A stretch of 64,000 bases of DNA, taken from Janibacter sp. CX7 (lineage in GTDB: Bacteria > Actinomycetota > Actinomycetes > Actinomycetales > Dermatophilaceae). Where the stretch lies: contig NZ_CP101464.1 in assembly GCF_024362365.1 (NCBI RefSeq), positions 2,232,001 to 2,296,000 of the forward strand. Direction: 5' to 3'. The notes under the pieces were generated by a model. It searched no databases. It was not told the origin of the DNA and saw only the letters and a list, made by a program, of their open reading frames with translations. Shown in pieces: positions 62,521-64,000 of the stretch; within the stretch, counting starts at the first letter, position 1, and the number at the start of each line of letters is the position of its first letter. The translations under genes were made by a program, and so were the position numbers.

Positions 62521-62790
62521 TCAGACCGCGCGCTTCTTGAGCTTGCGGCGCTCTCGCTCCGACAGGCCGCCCCAGATGCCGAAGCGCTCGTCGTGCTCGA
62601 GGGCGTACTCGAGGCACTCCTGGCGCACCTCGCACCCGACGCAGACCTTCTTGGCCTCGCGGGTGGAGCCGCCCTTCTCCGGGAAGAAGGCCTCCGGGTC
62701 CGTCTGGGCGCAGAGCGAACGCTCCTGCCAAGACAGCTCCGTGGACTCGTCGTCGATGTCACCACCGGTGATCAGCTGAAGTTCGTGCAT
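62521..62790 (-). CDS. whiB2: WhiB2/WhmD-type iron-sulfur regulator
   Basis: The 89-residue protein has ligands Cys27, Cys50, Cys53 and Cys59, GIWGG and the tail RERRKLKKRAV. It fits WhiB2, which controls septation. GAGGAGGG precedes the ATG by about 4 nt. Location next to fbiA and the glycosyltransferase is conserved. Confidence 0.92.
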   Translation of the reverse strand: MHELQLITGGDIDDESTELSWQERSLCAQTDPEAFFPEKGGSTREAKKVCVGCEVRQECLEYALEHDERFGIWGGLSERERRKLKKRAV

Positions 62791-62848
62791 GGTCCCTCCT
62801 CGACCTCGGCACTCGACCCTGTACTTCACGTCACACCGTCTGGCGGCC

Positions 62849-62876
62849 TGACATGTCTGTAATTACATGCGTGTCA
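62849..62876. promoter_or_regulatory. Palindromic operator candidate between whiB2 and fbiA
   Basis: TGACATG and GTGTCA flank a perfect 10-bp palindrome TGTAATTACA (62858-62867). It is the only AT-rich stretch in this divergent interval and lies 59 bp before whiB2, within promoter range. Confidence 0.5.
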
Positions 62877-62966
62877 TGCGTGCGTCGTCAAGCCGAGCAG
62901 GCTATGGAGCGGCGAACGGTCCACCGCTGCACTGGCCTCCGACGCCCGGCTGAGAACATGTCTCCC

Positions 62967-63794
62967 ATGCGCATCACCGTGATCTCCGGCGGGCCCGCCG
63001 GCGCCCCCTTCGTCCGCGGCCTCGCCGACCACCTCGCCACCTCGCCCGGCGCCGACGAGGTGACCGTGGTGGCCAACACCGGCGACGACATCTCGCTCGG
63101 CGGGCTGCGCCTGTCCCCCGACGTCGACGGCCTGCTCGCCGCGCTCTCCGACGTCCCGTCGACCGCCGATACCTCCGTGGTCACCGACGAGCTCGGCGCC
63201 CTCGGCGTCCTGCCGGCGTGGTTCCCGGTCGCCGACCGCGAGGTCGCCACCCACCTCGCCCGCACCGCCTGGCTGGGCCGGGGCGCCACCCCGAGCGAGG
63301 TCACCGCACGCCTGGCCGAGCGGCACGGCCTCCCGGCGAAGGGGGTCCGGCTGCTGCCGATGAGCGACGTCCCCGTCGAGACGCACGTCGTCCTCGACGA
63401 CGAGGAGGGCCAGAGCGCCGTCCACGTGCAGCAGTGGCGTCACGAGCTCGGCCGCCCCGCCGCCACGCGCTTCGTCGTCGCGGGCATGGACCGCGCCGCC
63501 GCGGCCCCCGGCGTCCTCGACGCCGTCCGCGAGGCCGACCTCGTCGTCCTCGCCCCCGGCGACCCCGTGCTGTCGATCGGCATCGTCCTCGGTGTCCCCG
63601 GCGTCCGCGATGCCCTGCGCGGCACCTCGGCGAAGATCGTCGGCGTCACCCCCGACCTCACCGACCTCGGCCCCTCCCTCGCCGCCGTCGGCCTCGAGCC
63701 CACCGCCGACGCCGTCTCCGCCCTGTACCGCGACCTGCGCGCCACCTGGCTCCCCGCCGACGCCTCCCCCGCCGACGTCCTCACGCACGCCTGA
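62967..63794 (+). CDS. fbiA: 2-phospho-L-lactate transferase (CofD/FbiA)
   Basis: The 275-residue protein aligns with CofD/FbiA: SGGPAGAPFVRGLADHL at the N-terminus, VVANTGDDISLGGLRLSPDVDGLLAAL and a C-terminal GVTPDLTDLGPSLAAVGLEPTADAV block. CofD transfers the phospho-carboxylate group to Fo in coenzyme F420 synthesis. The usual SGG-x-GG-A-(R/K) loop is changed to SGGPAGAPF, a divergent start. The fbiB gene would follow downstream (outside window). Confidence 0.88.
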   Translation: MRITVISGGPAGAPFVRGLADHLATSPGADEVTVVANTGDDISLGGLRLSPDVDGLLAALSDVPSTADTSVVTDELGALGVLPAWFPVADREVATHLARTAWLGRGATPSEVTARLAERHGLPAKGVRLLPMSDVPVETHVVLDDEEGQSAVHVQQWRHELGRPAATRFVVAGMDRAAAAPGVLDAVREADLVVLAPGDPVLSIGIVLGVPGVRDALRGTSAKIVGVTPDLTDLGPSLAAVGLEPTADAVSALYRDLRATWLPADASPADVLTHA

Positions 63795-63815
63795 CCCGCG
63801 GGTGCAGCTGAAGGA

Positions 63816-63927
63816 GCGGACGACACCGGGGTGGCCCGACTCATGGGCGAAGCCGGCCGACGGACCGACGCACGCTGCGGGGAGACCCGCCGGCTTCGTC
63901 CTTAGGGCCACCCCGGTCGTCGTCCGC
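63816..63927. other. Nested 112-nt hairpin element B
   Basis: Outer arms 63816-63837 (GCGGACGACACCGGGGTGGCCC is 22 nt; arms GCGGACGAC/CCGGGGTGGCCC) and 63905-63927 pair with a one-base bulge. Inner arms CGAAGCCGGC and GCCGGCTTCG (63848-63857; 63889-63898) form a second stem. GACTCA (63838-63843) joins the stems as in element A at 49349-49460. It starts 22 nt after the fbiA stop. Confidence 0.7.
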
Positions 63928-64000
63928 GACGGAGACCGATCCGACCCGGGCTCAGAAGCGCGTCGGGAGGTGCGTGGGCAGGGAGCGGCGCGGGCCGCGT

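Overview
The window is chromosomal DNA of a high-GC actinobacterium. It carries mtrA-mtrB-lpqB, two WhiB regulators, a mycothione reductase, a cofD/fbiA gene and pdtaS. From about 21 kb on, gene content and order broadly follow the whiB1-pdtaS and secA1-hpf-comF-lpqB-mtrBA-sahH-manB-whiB2-fbiA neighbourhoods known from Mycobacterium tuberculosis. Gene content and style suggest Micrococcales, perhaps Intrasporangiaceae (inference).

Left part (1 to ~10.6 kb): a Tad/Flp pilus locus on the minus strand has been gutted. tadA keeps its N-terminal ~267 codons (to ~9769). Beyond the far edge only the end of a TadC-like gene (448-510), a Flp-type pilin (193-417) and a partial TadE (1-196) survive. Between ~505 and ~9769 sits a foreign island with two converging gene sets. 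The plus-strand set (2217-4882) looks plasmid-derived: a promoter with two identical 16-bp palindromic operators, small orphan genes, an ArdA antirestriction gene with an in-frame stop, a ribbon-helix-helix protein and a Vsr endonuclease. The minus-strand set (9645-4879) holds a PD-(D/E)XK-like nuclease, a small orphan, a GIY-YIG nuclease, a C5-cytosine methyltransferase, an Eco29kI-type restriction enzyme and a membrane-anchored coiled-coil protein. No integrase, tRNA or direct repeat was seen at the borders.

10.7-21.1 kb: an ECF biotin transporter operon (bioY...bioM-bioN) interrupted by a short acyl-CoA ligase and a thiolase lacking one catalytic Cys; a 1396-residue FHA-FtsK/EccC-type ATPase; an amidase with a small membrane protein. 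21.1-36.2 kb: whiB1, pdtaS, the large NAD-glutamate dehydrogenase, a WXG100-like pair, a wax ester synthase/DGAT, a CpaE/TadZ-like ATPase plus CpaB-like SAF protein, and LysM and Rv3235-like genes. 36.2-49.3 kb: secA, an AlkZ-like glycosylase, hpf, comF, lpqB-mtrB-mtrA, then a guanidine-III riboswitch controlling a tandem Gdx-type SMR exporter pair, and an LLM oxidoreductase. 49.5-64 kb: ahcY, a DUF808 protein, mycothione reductase, the SIS/Trm112/manB sugar-phosphate cluster, a large membrane glycosyltransferase, whiB2 and fbiA.

The most notable signals are: (1) the word CCCCCTTCG (either strand), found about every kilobase in the core, placed in all reading frames with rare codons and absent from the island; (2) the guanidine-III riboswitch with a ribosome-site sequestering hairpin; (3) the nuclease module at the right end of the island; (4) two 112-nt nested hairpins with conserved inner sequence but different outer arms; and (5) the double-operator promoter. 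No stretch above 300 bases lacks a gene or remnant. All calls were made by reading the sequence; no database search was possible.
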